A stretch of DNA of 64,000 bases, from assembly GCF_902635505.1 (NCBI RefSeq), contig NC_045429.1:32817257-32881256 (forward strand). Reading direction: 5' to 3'. Each line of letters starts with the position of its first letter. The first letter of the stretch is position 1. Below the pieces are notes generated by a model that saw only the letters and a list, made by a program, of their open reading frames with translations, was not told the DNA's origin and made no database searches. Positions 22,301 through 33,574 of this stretch are shown here, piece after piece. A program made the translations under genes and the position numbers. Origin of the DNA: Sarcophilus harrisii. Lineage: Eukaryota > Chordata > Mammalia > Dasyuromorphia > Dasyuridae.

Positions 22301-22765
22301 TCTCCAGAAAAGTTGCATTTCTTATAATTTTTCTTTATATTGAACAGAAATCTCCCTTTCTACAATTTCCACCTGCAGGTTTTAGTTTTTTCCTCTAGGA
22401 CCAAGTAGAATAAACCTAAATACTCTCTTCTACTTACAACTCCTTAAAATATTGTAATATGGTTATTATGCCCCTTATTTCATGCCTTTTATTCTCCTAG
22501 TTAACCTTTCCCACTTCCTTCAATCTAGCCTTCATATGCTATAAATTCAACCTCCATCATCCTGATCATCCACTGTGGACACAGTTCAACTTCTCAAGGC
22601 CCTTTCTAAAACATGGTAATTCAATTTTGACTAGAACAAAGAATAGCAGGTTGCCCACCTCCCTCATGAAAGATGTTGTCCTTCTCCTGATGTAGTCTAA
22701 GTTTGCATTAGCTTTTTGGGGGCTACCATGATGCACCATTAATTTCTATGATAATCAATGAATAC
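22300..22765 (-). mobile_element. CR1/L3-like LINE relic
   Basis: Antisense CR1 order: GGTTATTATGCCCCTTATTT, TTCTCCTAGTTAACCTTTCC, CCACTTCCTTCAATCTAGCC, TGATGTAGTCTAAGTTTGCA, TTAGCTTTTTGGGGGCTACC. Highly diverged. Confidence 0.7.
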
Positions 22766-23020
22766 AATAACATCAGAGAAGTTCAGTTGTGTGAATTAAA
22801 AGAAAGGAAATGTTGGAAGAGGTAGAAGAGATTTTCTGCCTGCCCTCAGAGCCAGCATCAACTTAATAAATTTGAAAATAAATTATTGACTGTCCCATAA
22901 TAGAATGGACTGCCCTAGGAAGTGATAGGATCTTTATTAGTGATGTTCATTTGGAAGCTGGATGACCATTCATCAGGACCGCTACAGATGTCATTTACTT
23001 TGGCTACAAGTTAGACTAGA

Positions 23021-23682
23021 ACAAAGCTTTTTTTTAAATACCATTTTTTACAAAAGCTTTTTATTTTCAAAACATATGCATAATTTTCAACAATCACTCT
23101 TGCAAAACCCTGTGCTCCAAAATTTTTTCTTTCTCCCTACTCCCCCCAGATGTCAAGTAATTCAATATATGTAAAACATGTGCAATTCTTCTCTCTATAT
23201 TTCCCCAATTACCATGCTGCACAAGAAAGATCAGATTAAAAAGGAAAAAATGAGAAAGAAAACAAAATGCAAGCAAACAACAACAAATGAGTGAAAATAT
23301 GCTGTGATCTATACTCAGTCTCCATAGTCCTCTCTCTGAGTATAGATGGCTCTCTTCATCACAAGATCATTGGAACTGGCTTGAATCACCACATTGTTTA
23401 AAAGAGCCACGTCCCTCAGAATTGATCATCATATAATCTTGCTGTTGCCATGTACAATGATCTCCTGGTTCTACTTACCAGAACAAAGCTTTTTAAACTG
23501 TGAATCATAGCCCCATATGGGATCTTGTAACTGAATATGGGAACTGCAAAATCATGATTTATTATCAATAAATGTTTGATTTGTATATCTGTCTTATATA
23601 TCTATATACCCAGAGTCTCATAAAAATTTCTCAGGCAAAAACTAATCCAGAGTAGAAAAAAGTTTAAGAAGGCTTGGATTAG
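23021..23682 (+). mobile_element. Non-autonomous hAT-type element, split by L1
   Basis: Left end ACAAAGCTTTTTTTTAAA; the body after the L1 reads TTTTTAAACTGTGAATCATA, TGTTTGATTTGTATATCTGT, CTCATAAAAATTTCTCAGGC and ends AAGTTTAAGAAGGCTTGG. The ends form terminal inverted repeats (CAAAGCTTTTTAAACT against CAAGCCTTCTTAAACT). Degenerate 8-bp flanks AGACTAGA/GGATTAGA fit a hAT duplication. Confidence 0.7.
23033..23479 (-). mobile_element. 5'-truncated L1 with 15-bp TSD
   Basis: Antisense L1 3' end (AAAGCTTTTTATTTTCAAAA; CATGCTGCACAAGAAAGATC; TACAATGATCTCCTGGTTCT). Perfect TSDs AGAACAAAGCTTTTT at 23018-23032 and 23480-23494 place it in the left end of the hAT copy. Confidence 0.92.
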
Positions 23683-23744
23683 AAGACCTTCATGGTCCCT
23701 TTCAGCTCGAGATTCTGTGATTCTGTTGTTTTTTTTTTTTAATT

Positions 23745-23935
23745 AGCATTCTAGTTCCAGCTTTGCCACGAACCAATCTTGCAGCCATAGGCAAATCAAT
23801 TAATCTCTCCATTTCCAGTTTCATTCCCTATAAAACAATATAATAATACTTGTCGAACTTTCTTTACTGTTGTGAAGATCAAAGGAGACAATATATGCTA
23901 AAGCACTTTGAAAAACGTATCTAAAGGTATTGGTC
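23745..23935 (+). mobile_element. MIR SINE
   Basis: GCATTCTAGTTCCAGCTTTG, AGGCAAATCAATTAATCTCT, TTGTGAAGATCAAAGGAGAC, GCTAAAGCACTTTGAAAAAC. Confidence 0.7.
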
Positions 23936-24052
23936 AGCCTGCTGTCTGGGGGAAGGGGTGGGGAGAAGGAGGGGAAAAGTTGGAACAAAAGGTTTTGCAA
24001 TTGCCAATGCTGAAAAATTACACGTGCATATATCTTATAAATAAAAAAAATA
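23936..24052 (+). mobile_element. Short L1 3' end
   Basis: CCTGCTGTCTGGGGGAAGGG, GGTTTTGCAATTGCCAATGC, TTATAAATAAAAAAAATAG tail. Confidence 0.8.
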
Positions 24053-24159
24053 GTAAATGCAGGACTCAAAACTGAAAAAGAAAAAGAAAAACATATGTAA
24101 AGTTTTGTGTAAATGTGATATATTTTGTGGAATGTATGATAATCTTTCCAATTCACATA

Positions 24160-24273
24160 GGGAGGGGAAGGAAGGAAGGGAGGAAGAAAGGGAGAGAGAG
24201 AGAGAGAGAGAGGAGGGAGGGAGTAGGAAATGAGGAAAAGAGGAAGTGAGGGAAGGAAGAAAAGAGGAAGATT
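24160..24273. repeat. Purine-rich (GGAA/GA)n tract
   Basis: GGAAGGAAGGGAGGAAGAAA followed by a GA run and GGAGG-type repeats. Confidence 0.9.
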
Positions 24274-24986
24274 GAGTCAACTGGAACTAAACCACCTCTT
24301 ACCTGTGGATAGCCATAGCCAAACAGAGCAGGCCAGAGATAGGATGCCAAATTCAGGGCATAATTTGCTTGCTGGATCTTGGTTCTGGAAAACAGGGTCC
24401 TCAGTCTTTCCCAGGCACTTTTTTTCATTTATTATCATGGCTGTCTTGGGAGAAGGCTTCAATTGAACAATCTGATGGGATTCCACACTTACCAAACCCC
24501 AGGTATAAAGGAATAGGCTAGGTGCAAACAAAAGCTATATCAGTTTGGGAAAAGTGAAATACTTGGATGATTGAATGAAAGCAGATGAAGCCACTGAGGA
24601 AATGCCTTGGGGTTGGCTTAAGAGAGAATCAGTCAGGTCCTGTGGGACTTGGTGAAAGCAGCCAGCACGCTGGAATAAGACATTCCAATCCAAGACCAGC
24701 TCCAAGGCAGAATCACTTTTTCTCAGGGTGGGGAAGAGGGAAAAATCAGCAGAGAACGCTTATTAAGATGTAGAAGTTCATGGAGAGTCTAGAAAAGTAG
24801 AAAGGGACTGCCATCCATCTAGGAGCCATAAGATACTCTTGCCACTTCTCTAAATTTTATCACATTTAACCCCTGAAATCTGTAAGTTCCCAGACTTTGG
24901 AAGAGAGGAAGGGAGAGGAGAATGTTTTTGTATTTTAGTCCTTGTATACCTTCTCAGTAAAGACTGCTTTGTAAAAGCCAATTGTT
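24274..24986. other. Unassigned sequence
   Basis: No gene or clear repeat recognised. Confidence 0.4.
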
Positions 24987-24996
24987 GGTTACTTGA

Positions 24997-25441
24997 TAAC
25001 AGCAAGACTATGGGATGACCAAGCATGATGGATTTAGCTTTTCTCAGCAATACAGTGATCCAAAACAATTCTAATAGTCTTGAAATGAAAAATGTCATCT
25101 GCATCCAGAGAGAGGACTATGGAGACAGAATGTGGATTGAAGAACATTATTTACACCTTTTTTGTTTATTTGTTTGTTTGCTTTGGCTTCCTCATATTTT
25201 TTTTTGTTTTGATTTTTTCTTTCATAACATGATTATTATGGAAATATCTTTAAAATGATGTACATGTATAATCCATATTAGATTGCTTGCTGCATTGGGA
25301 AGGGGGGAGGGAAGAGAGGGAGCCAGAAAAAATTTGGAACTCAAAATCTTACAAAAATGAATGTTGAAAACTATTCTTACATGTAATTGGAAAAATAAAA
25401 TACTATTGTGGAGAATCAATTAAAAGGAAAAAAAAAAAAAA
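24997..25441 (+). mobile_element. Older-family L1 3' end
   Basis: ACAGCAAGACTATGGGATGA, CATCTGCATCCAGAGAGAGG, TTGGAACTCAAAATCTTACA, GGAAAAATAAAATACTATTG and an A tail. Probable TSD GGTTACTTGA (24987-24996) / GGTTATTTGA (25442-25451). Confidence 0.85.
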
Positions 25442-25451
25442 GGTTATTTGA

Positions 25452-26296
25452 CTTTAGGCAAGTATTAACTGGCTAATCTATATTGAGATGCACCAGATGA
25501 GGGCTCATATAAAAGACAATGTAAAATGCGACTTCACCACCACCTTTAGAAAATAAAGAGATTATCCCCCCTCCCCCCACAATACTTCAGGGTTAACCAC
25601 AGAACTCTGAGGGGAAAAAGAATCACTTGCCCTCTGGGGACCCAAACTGCTAGTCCGGTGGAACCGGGAAAATAACCTAGAAAGGCTATTATATTTGAAA
25701 ATAGTAATAATTCAGTAATTTCAACTAAGTCAGCAATTTGGTGCCACTGAGCCTAGAAGTATATGATATATATCCTGGGTGTATAGTGTGAGGGCTAAAG
25801 GGATTCAAGTTACCCTGTCCATACTCCAATTAAGCTCAAGGAATACAATATCTCACACTCTTTCAGCCCACATTTTTCTTCTTTAGCAAAATAGAAAAAC
25901 TAGTCTCCCTGATCTATGCCTGAAAAATAAGTATGAGATCACTTGGAAAAAAAGAATGAACCCAAAGTTTATGTCTAATAATCATTATGAAAGATAGTTG
26001 GAATGGTTCATGACGGCCTATAAAATACCGAGACCCATCATGCTGTTTTCTATTTTCTCAAGTTCAATCAATGTTTTTATTGCCTGCCACATAAATTATA
26101 AATTATAAAGTGATATTCTTAGGAGAATTCTAGTTAAGAAGCTTGGTTCAATTTCTCTATAGTTTGAGGTAGAATTATTTAAGATCATCTCTGCTTTTCA
26201 CTACCTTTATTTAGATTCAGAATCTTAAATGAATGAGGAAAGGAGTCCACAACAAGGTTTGTGCTTTAAGTTTGTACAACAAAATTTGTATGCAGA
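25452..26296. other. Unassigned sequence
   Basis: AT-rich; no exon or element recognised. Confidence 0.4.
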
Positions 26297-26309
26297 GCTT
26301 GTCATTTAC

Positions 26310-27213
26310 TATGTTAGGACCAGTCAGGGTTGGATAAGGGAATATTTTAGATAATGATAACTTACTTCTTCTGGTCCAAATCTCACCCGACCGAAATCCA
26401 ATCTAAAGACATCATTTGGAAATCATACATTGAAATGACAAAATCTTTAATCAGAACAGAATTTCAAAGAAAATGATAGAAAAAAAATCTATGAATGTTC
26501 ATTCCCAAATTAGTAGAACCTGGGAAAATAGTTTCTCTCATATTCATGTCTCCTTATTTGGAGAAGAATCTTTCAGGTGCGTCTTCCTCCTATCAGATAG
26601 TGTGGGTACCCAATCAGCTTTAGCCTTGTGACATCTCAGAGCTCCTTAAGTCAAAGGATCCCCCAGCAGCAGAGATGCTAACCCTAACCCTAAATTCACC
26701 TCCCAACTCCCGACTCTAACCCTAAATGCCATCAAGCCTGGTCACAAGCAGTTTTGAACTAGCCACTCCTGGATGCCGACTACAGGACTTGGGCTGGAAG
26801 TGGGGCGTAGTGGTCTGGAGTTGCTGCTCTTTCTTGGACTCCCGGGTTTATTTGGGTATGAGGAAGAAGTAGGGGTTGAGGCAGTGTGACTTGCCTAGAA
26901 CATGTCTCCTTGTGTCTCTGCCTCTGCTTGCTCTCTCAGCTAGGTTGGCTTACCTTCCCTGTGGTTGGCAATTGGGAGAGTTGGCTGACCCTTTCTCCAG
27001 AAGAGTTGATCCTCTGGCCAAGGGCCTACAAAGTGCTTAACTTAGACATGTAGGAGGTTTATGATGCAATGAGGGAACCAGGTCCAGCTGGCAGGCGGCT
27101 CAGGGAGTAGGCAGCCCCCCAGCAAATGGTACCAACAGGTTGAAAGATCGTCCAGGTTGGGTTTGTTTCCTGAATCTTGTTGGCTGGGACTTTCAAATAA
27201 CACCCTATTAATG
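26310..27213. other. 904-bp segment between 13-bp direct repeats
   Basis: GCTTGTCATTTAC occurs at 26297-26309 and 27214-27226. The segment between is more GC-rich than its flanks and unrecognised. It contains telomere-like CTAACCCTAACCCTAAA at 26679-26695. It may be an inserted element or a chance repeat. Confidence 0.35.
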
Positions 27214-27226
27214 GCTTGTCATTTAC

Positions 27227-28194
27227 AGACTGTTCTAGTCAATTCAAAACATCTCCCTCCCCTCTTTGGGGAATGTGCAAAAACGAGTAGAACATGAAGA
27301 GAAAATGAAGAGAAACTGGTCGCCCTAATAAAACCCAGACCCACTCCCCAACCCCACCCTATATCCCCTTCTTTCAGGAACAAGGGGTCAAGTGAAAGGA
27401 ATAGTTTAGTCCTCAGAGAGAGGAAAAGGGGACTTTCCTGTGGCAGGAGAAAGTTGTTGCTAAACAATTGGGCCTTTGCCTCTTTTACAAAGGAGAATGA
27501 GGGCCTGGGGCCAGAACATCTTGAATTCACTACAAGCACAAGCAGAAAATTCTCTGTTGCAATTCACTGGGGAGAAATGTACATTGTAAATGCTGAACAA
27601 AAGGACAAGACCGCACTCTCTCTATAAGCAGGGAATGAGGAGAAAGGAGAATCCAGGGATCTGACCCCAGAGTCAAAGAGCAGATTGCTCTGACCCCATA
27701 AGGAGAGCTCTGTAGGAGGGAGTGGGGCCCAGGCCATCTCTTCCCATGGCCTTGGAAAAGGGGAACAGCACTGTATATGGCTGCTCTCATTCCAGGGAAA
27801 CATGCCTGAATCTGGCAGAACTGTAATAAGCAATTTTGTATATGGGACCAGAAGCAGGGAAGGTGCCTTCAATTGGGGGTAGGGAGGAAACAGATTTGGA
27901 GACAATGTCAAAGAGGGAAGGGGGGGACTCATCCCCAAGAATCATCCAGTACCATCCAATTCAATGAGCATTTGTTAAGTGACAACTATATGTGAGGAAG
28001 TGCCTTAAACCGGAACTGGGCTCTGGAGATGCTCAGAGTCGGTCTCTTTGGTCCAAGACAGAGATGCCAGTACATGTCATTCCACAGGGCATTCACCCAA
28101 AATGCAAAATGTCTGGCTCATTGTCTCTGAGCATTGTGAGAGTATCAGACAAGGTACCTTCTTATCCTGATGATACCCACTTATCATGGGAATC
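27227..28194. other. Unassigned sequence
   Basis: Repeat-poor, moderate GC. A short ancient-repeat piece lies near 27950-28000 (ATTCAATGAGCATTTGTTAA). The open frames have no domain support. Confidence 0.4.
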
Positions 28195-30690
28195 TAATAG
28201 GGCTCTGTCCTGGCCCTTTCAATAATACTCTATTATTTGATGGCATAGTATCAACTTCAGTGGATTCATTTGCCATCTCTATGTGGATGACTTTCAGATC
28301 TACATATCTATTTCTCTGCCATCCTACAGTCTGGCATCGCCCAACACCTCCTGGACATCTCAAACTGAAGGTCCAGCATACTTTAAGCTTAACATGTTCA
28401 AAACTAAACTCCTTATCTTATCCTTATCCAAGCCCTCCCCTAGTGAAGAGTAACACCATCCTCCAAGTCCTTCAGGCTTTTGAGTCCTCACTATCTCTCA
28501 CCACCAGTCATATCTAATCTGTTGGCTACTCCCTGTCAATGTCATTCCTGCAGTATCTCTAGTTGATTTCAGCTCTGCAACATCTCTGGTTGGTTTCACC
28601 TCTGCAGCATCTCTGGTTGATTTAATCTCTGCAACATTTCTGGTTGATTTCACCCCTACAACATCTCTAGTTAATGTCACCTCTGCAGCATCTCTGGTTG
28701 ATTTCATCCCTGTAACATTTCTGGTTGATTTCACCTCTGCAATATCTCTAGTTGATTTCATCTTTGAAACATCTGATTGATTTCATTTCTGCAATATTTC
28801 TGGTTGATTTCACCTCTGCAACATTTCTGATTTCATCCCTGCAACATTTCTGGTTGATTTCACCCCTGCAACATCTCTGGTTGATTTCACCTCTGCAGCA
28901 TCTCTGGTTGATGTCACCTCTGAAACATTTCTGGTTGATTTCACCCCTGCAGTATCTCTAGTTGATTTCACCTCTGCAACATCTCTGGTTGATTTCGCCT
29001 CTGCAGCATCTCTGGTTGGTTTCATCTCTGAAACATCTGATTGATTTCATTTCTGCAACATCTCTGATTTCACCCCTGCAACATCTCTAGTTGATTTTAC
29101 CTCTGCAGCATCTCTGGTTGATTTCATCCCTGTAGCATTTCTGGTTGATTTCACCTCTGCAATATCTTTAGTTGATTTCACTTCTGCAACATCTCTGGTT
29201 GATTTCACCTCTGCAGCATCTCTGGTTGATTTAATTTCTGCAACATTTCTGGTTGATTTCACCTCTGCAACATCTCTGATTTCACCCCTGCAACATCTCT
29301 AGTTGGTTTCACCTCTGCAGCATCTCTGATTGATTTCATCCCTATAACATTTTTGTTTTCTTTCACCCCTGCAACATCTCTAGTTGCAGCATCTCTGGTT
29401 GATTTCATCCCTGTAACATTTCTGATTGATTTCACCTCTGCAATATCTTTACTTGATTTCACCTCAGCAACATCTCTGGTTGGTTTCATCTCTGATTGAT
29501 TTCATTTCTGCAACATCTCGGATTTCACCCCTGCAACATCTCTAGTTGATTTCATCCCTGTAACATTTCTGGTTGATTTCACCTCTGCAATATCTTTAGT
29601 TGATTTCAGCTCTACAATATCTTTAGTTGATTTCACCTCTGCAACATCTCTGGTTGATTTTGCCTCTGCAGCATCTCTGGTTGGTTTCATCTCTGCAACA
29701 TCTCTGGTTGATTTCGCCTCTGCAGCATCTCTGGTTGGTTTCATCTCTGATTGATTTCATTTCTGCAACATCTGTGATTTCACCCCTGCAACATCTCTAG
29801 TTGATTTCACCTCTGCAGCATCTCTGGATGATTTCATCTCTGAAACATCTCTGGTTGATTTCATCTCTGAAACATCTCTGATTGATTTCATTTCTGCAAA
29901 ATTTCTGGTTGATTTCACCTCTGCAACATCTCTGATTTCACCCCTGCAACATCTCTAGTTGGTTTCACCTCTGTAGCATCTCTGATTTCACCCCTGCAAC
30001 ATCTCTAGTTGGTTTCACCTCTGCAGCATCTCTGATTGATTTCATCCCTATAACATTTCTGGTTTCTCTCACCCCTGCAAATCTCCAGTTGATTTCACCT
30101 CTGAAACATTTCTGGTTGATTTCACCTCTGCAACATCTGTCTAATTTCACTCCTACAACATCTCTAGTTGATTTCACCTCTGCAGCATCTCTGGTTGATT
30201 TCATTCCTGTAACATTTCTGGTTGATTTCAATTTTGCAACATCTCTGGTTGATTCTCACCTCTCTCTCTCACCAGTTTCACCTCTACAAATTCTTTTGGA
30301 AATGCCTCCTTTCCTCTGAAACTGTAACTACCCTGGTCCAGGCCCTCTTCATCTCATACCTGAATTATTGCAATAGTCACTGATGGGTCAGCTTGCCTCA
30401 GGTCTCTCCCTATTCCAATACTTTATTCAACTGCCAAAATTATTTTCTGGAAACATGCGTCCAATCAAATCATGCCTCAACTCAAAAAGCTCCAGGATCA
30501 GATATAAAATCCTGTCTAGCTTTTAAATCCCTTCATAAACTAGCCTCTTCCTACTTCTCTGAATCGTTTACAGCTTCCTTCAACCTTCCCCTCCACCCAC
30601 ACACATGCTCTGGATCATGTGACAATGGAATCTTTGCTGTTTCTCCAACAAGAAAATCCATCTTTTGACAGCTGTCTCCCATTTTCCAAA
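28195..30690 (+). mobile_element. L2 LINE ORF2 fragment interrupted by a minisatellite
   Basis: The left part shows L2 reverse-transcriptase-end sequence (CTATGTGGATGACTTTCAGA; CATGTTCAAAACTAAACTCC; CACCAGTCATATCTAATCTG). The right part resumes at the next L2 positions (CCTCTGAAACTGTAACTACC; CTGGTCCAGGCCCTCTTCAT; TCAGATATAAAATCCTGTCT; TTCATAAACTAGCCTCTTCC). The join lies exactly where L2 normally has one copy of TTTCACCTTTGCAACATCTC. Confidence 0.85.
28534..30299. repeat. 27-bp minisatellite (~65 units) grown from L2 sequence
   Basis: Tandem units around GATTTCACCTCTGCAACATC + TCTGGTT, period 27 bp, over about 1.77 kb, with point variants (GCAACA/GCAGCA, ACC/ATC/AGC) and truncated units. The minus strand stays open for long stretches and would read (KSTRDVAEV)n; this follows from the 27-bp (3 x 9) period and is not evidence of a protein. 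A truncated-unit block (CATCTCTGATTTCACCCCTG) recurs near 29051, 29264, 29510, 29762, 29925 and 29985, suggesting higher-order duplication. Confidence 0.95.
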
Positions 30691-30844
30691 TGTCACCTGA
30701 GGGAAGAAGAGATGGTCTCAGGATACAACACAATCTTTCCCTTGTGATATAAAGGAAAATTGCTTCTGAAATCAAGAAGAAAGCCAAACAGACCCCAGGT
30801 TCCTCACCAAGTAGCCTGCCCAGCAAAGATATTGCTCAAGAGGA

Positions 30845-30990
30845 GCTAGGACATAAGATCTGGATTCAAATCCTTCCACTTAGTGATTTTTAAAATCATA
30901 CTGGCAAATCCCTTAACCTCTTTTTGACTCAGTAAAGTGAGAATGGTGAACCAGACAGTCTTTATGGTACCTTCCAGTTCTAAATCTATG
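30845..30990 (+). mobile_element. Ther-type SINE
   Basis: ACTGGCAAATCCCTTAACCT then GGTACCTTCCAGTTCTAAAT. Confidence 0.6.
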
Positions 30991-31227
30991 ACTTTCAGAC
31001 TTAATAAAAAGCAAATGGACTCCCAGGCCATGTGGTACTATGAACTGGTGCTAGTTACCCTTTGCCTCATTTGTATGCTACATGTATTACCAATTAACTT
31101 CAAATGTGAGCCTCCTCTTTTCATTTGTGCTCTGCATATTTGTGCTATGGCATGCTTCTCTTTTGTACCAACTCTTTTTAACAATACCCTCCTAGTAAAT
31201 ATGTTTGCAAAAGCTAATTAAGGTTGA

Positions 31228-31438
31228 ATGGCTTACTGGATAGAGTACTGGGCCTGGAGTGAGAAAGATCTGAGTTCAAATTTAGTCTCAAATATTTATT
31301 AGCTATGTGACTCTGTTTGCCTTAATTTATTGGGGAAAAAATGGCAAAACTACTCCAGTATGTTTGCCAAGAAAGCCTCTTGGATAAAAGGGTCACAAAG
31401 AGTTATACACGAATAGATAACAATAAGAAATCAATCAA
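31228..31438 (+). mobile_element. Mar-1-type SINE with 9-bp TSD
   Basis: GGATAGAGTACTGGGCCTGG, GATCTGAGTTCAAATTTAGT, GTTTGCCAAGAAAGCCTCTT. Perfect TSD TAAGGTTGA at 31219-31227 and 31439-31447. Confidence 0.88.
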
Positions 31439-31447
31439 TAAGGTTGA

Positions 31448-32005
31448 TGGTTAAGAAGAACTCTCAAAGGGGCTTGTGAGCTCCCTTTGGGAGTAACCAG
31501 CCATCCATAATGTAACCCCCTTAAAAACTGGAGGCAGCTACCCTCTGAGGACCCAATCCTTGAGTGCAAGTATCCCAGAGAAGTGTTACAAAGATATAGG
31601 AAGGAAAAGGGTGGGAGGTAAGAAGCTGTGAAAATGGAGGAGGCCCTAAAAAGCAGCACATCTATGTCTAGTTCCTGGGGATTAAAGTCACCTGCTTATA
31701 GCTACTCTCTGAGAGACTTTTAGGAACAAGGGCTCCGGTAAGGTCATTATTAATCCATTAATTCATTCAACTATTATTGTGTTCCTGTTTTGTCAAAGAT
31801 TCACTCTTTTCACCAAGAAAGATATAAAGATGATTGAGAAGAGAGATGAGACATTTACACAACACTGATAGAAAGCAAAGGGCTTTACAAACCTAAGAAA
31901 GGCAGCAGAATGTACTAGATCCATGATTTCATTCCTATAGGGAACTTCCAGATCAGGAAACTTCCATTATCAATATAGGTTTGTACTTTTTCATAATTTT
32001 AGTCT
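31448..32005. other. Unassigned sequence
   Basis: No gene or element recognised. Confidence 0.4.
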
Positions 32006-32009
32006 TAGA

Positions 32010-32320
32010 GAAGGCACTGAGGGGTTAGGTGTGTGATGTTGGGCAAGTGACTACCAATTTCTGTCTGATTCTATTTCCTCACCTGTAAAATAGGGATCAT
32101 GGCACTCACTTCCCAGGGCTGTTATGAAGATCCAATGAGATAATGTTTGTAAAGCCCTAAAGGTTCATGGTAAGCACTAAATAAATGTTAGATGTTATTA
32201 TTAAATGCCTTGTCCAGACTGATATAGTCAGTGTGCATCAGAGAATACACTTGAATCCAAGTCTTTCTAGAGCTAAGGCTGGTTCTCTAACCATTGTACC
32301 ATACTGCCTCTCATCCACCT
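32010..32320. mobile_element. Two MIR-type SINE pieces
   Basis: Sense MIR (32010-32200; TTCCTCACCTGTAAAATAGG, AGGGCTGTTATGAAGATCCA) followed by an antisense core (32205-32315; GAATCCAAGTCTTTCTAGAG). Confidence 0.75.
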
Positions 32321-32639
32321 TATTTGAAAAATGTGTGAGGATATTTGGAATTTCTGAAACAAACCAAAGAGGTCTCAGCTGATTGTGCTTAATTATTCCC
32401 TACTGGAGAAACCAACATGGCAATAGAAAAAAAGAACCATCTATGATTTTCCGAAGAGGATGGAGGATGCTGAAGAAGGGGTGGGCCCTCAACCCAGGTG
32501 TGCCCCCCAAGTGGTAACACCCAACAATAGAATCAGGAATTGCTCTTTACACTAAAAGTCCAGGGGCCTTAGCAACAGTCCTAAATGAAAGCTATAAAAG
32601 TAGGCATTTAAACTGCTATAATTTCTAATGCCCTTACCC

Positions 32640-32795
32640 ATTTCATCTTTACTTTGTACTTTTGCTAGTTCTGAGATTGGGTCTATTTTCTCCCCTTCTA
32701 CAATGTGAGTTCCTTGAGGGTGGAGGTTGTGTTTTTGCCTTTCTCTGTATTCCCCAGAATTTGTCACCTAGTAAGCTCTTAATAAATGTTGGTTG
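32640..32795 (+). mobile_element. L2 3' tail
   Basis: CAATGTGAGTTCCTTGAGGG, TTTTTGCCTTTCTCTGTATT, AGTAAGCTCTTAATAAATGT. Confidence 0.8.
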
Positions 32796-33119
32796 CCTTT
32801 ATTTCTGGTCTCTGGTCAGGGACTTCATGCTTACTCACGATGGTTATTCTGCACACATTGCATTTTGATTCTCTAAAGGTTACACTGAAAGTGAGGGGAT
32901 GATTTTTGGCCTAATAATTACAAGGCATCTCTGAGGATGAAAGATTCCTGTTTTTAAACCCTAAATTTCTTCCCTTCTCTATGTCGTTTCCCTTTACAAA
33001 ATGTGTGGTAGATAAAAACACCAGACCCACAAGTGAAGATTATTATCTCTTCTATAGGCTCACATTCTTGGCTCCTTCCTAGGAAGAAGCATACTACTAT
33101 AGGAAAAAAAAAAAATCTA

Positions 33120-33262
33120 TGTTTCTGGAGTCTGCGAATGTAGGTATAAATCTGGCCTCCAGTTTTTATTATTTGTGTCATATTAAACAAGTCGGGAGGC
33201 GCCTCAACTGTAAAATGTAAGGGTTGGGCTAGATATTGCTTCCAGTACTAGATCTATGACAC
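33120..33262 (+). mobile_element. Ther-type SINE fragment
   Basis: ATAAATCTGGCCTCCAGTTT, GGGTTGGGCTAGATATTGCT, TAGATCTATGACACCATGGC. Confidence 0.6.
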
Positions 33263-33574
33263 CATGGCTATTCAGAGTCTGGAAAAGGTTTTGTCCCATA
33301 CCTTTACTTGTGTACTAGCCATCTCATTAAATCTTGCAACATAGCTAATGAGTAAACAAATAAATAATATGTTTTGTGCATATTAAGGCAACCCTTTCTC
33401 TCCAATGCCTCCTCAAGGAATGGCTGCTACTAAGGGTATAGTTTCTCAATCTAGACTCCTGCTACCAGAAGGTAAGGAGCCCCTTCTGGTGTGTTTGCCT
33501 TTAAATAATCAGACAGTAGACAAGGTTAGCTCCAAACAAAGCCTTTTATTGAGATGGCATAATAAGAATAGCTA

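Larger units (their letters stand above)
22860..23725 (+). mobile_element. CR1/L3-like 3' end split by a hAT copy and an L1
   Basis: The left part (GAATGGACTGCCCTAGGAAG; GAAGCTGGATGACCATTCAT; TTAGACTAGA to about 23020) resumes after the nested insertions with GAAGACCTTCATGGTCCCTT and GAGATTCTGTGATTCTGTTG (23684-23725). This is the CR1 3' terminus. Confidence 0.65.

Noticed and set aside
28498-30231. Series of 70-90-codon minus-strand frames encoding KSTRDVAEV-like 9-residue repeats
   Set aside because: They are an automatic result of a 27-bp tandem unit lacking minus-strand stops; starts are arbitrary, frames are broken repeatedly, and the DNA derives from L2 on the other strand.
28534-30299. 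Regularly spaced repeats that could be mistaken for a CRISPR array
   Set aside because: Units are head-to-tail without unique spacers and lie in a mammalian LINE.
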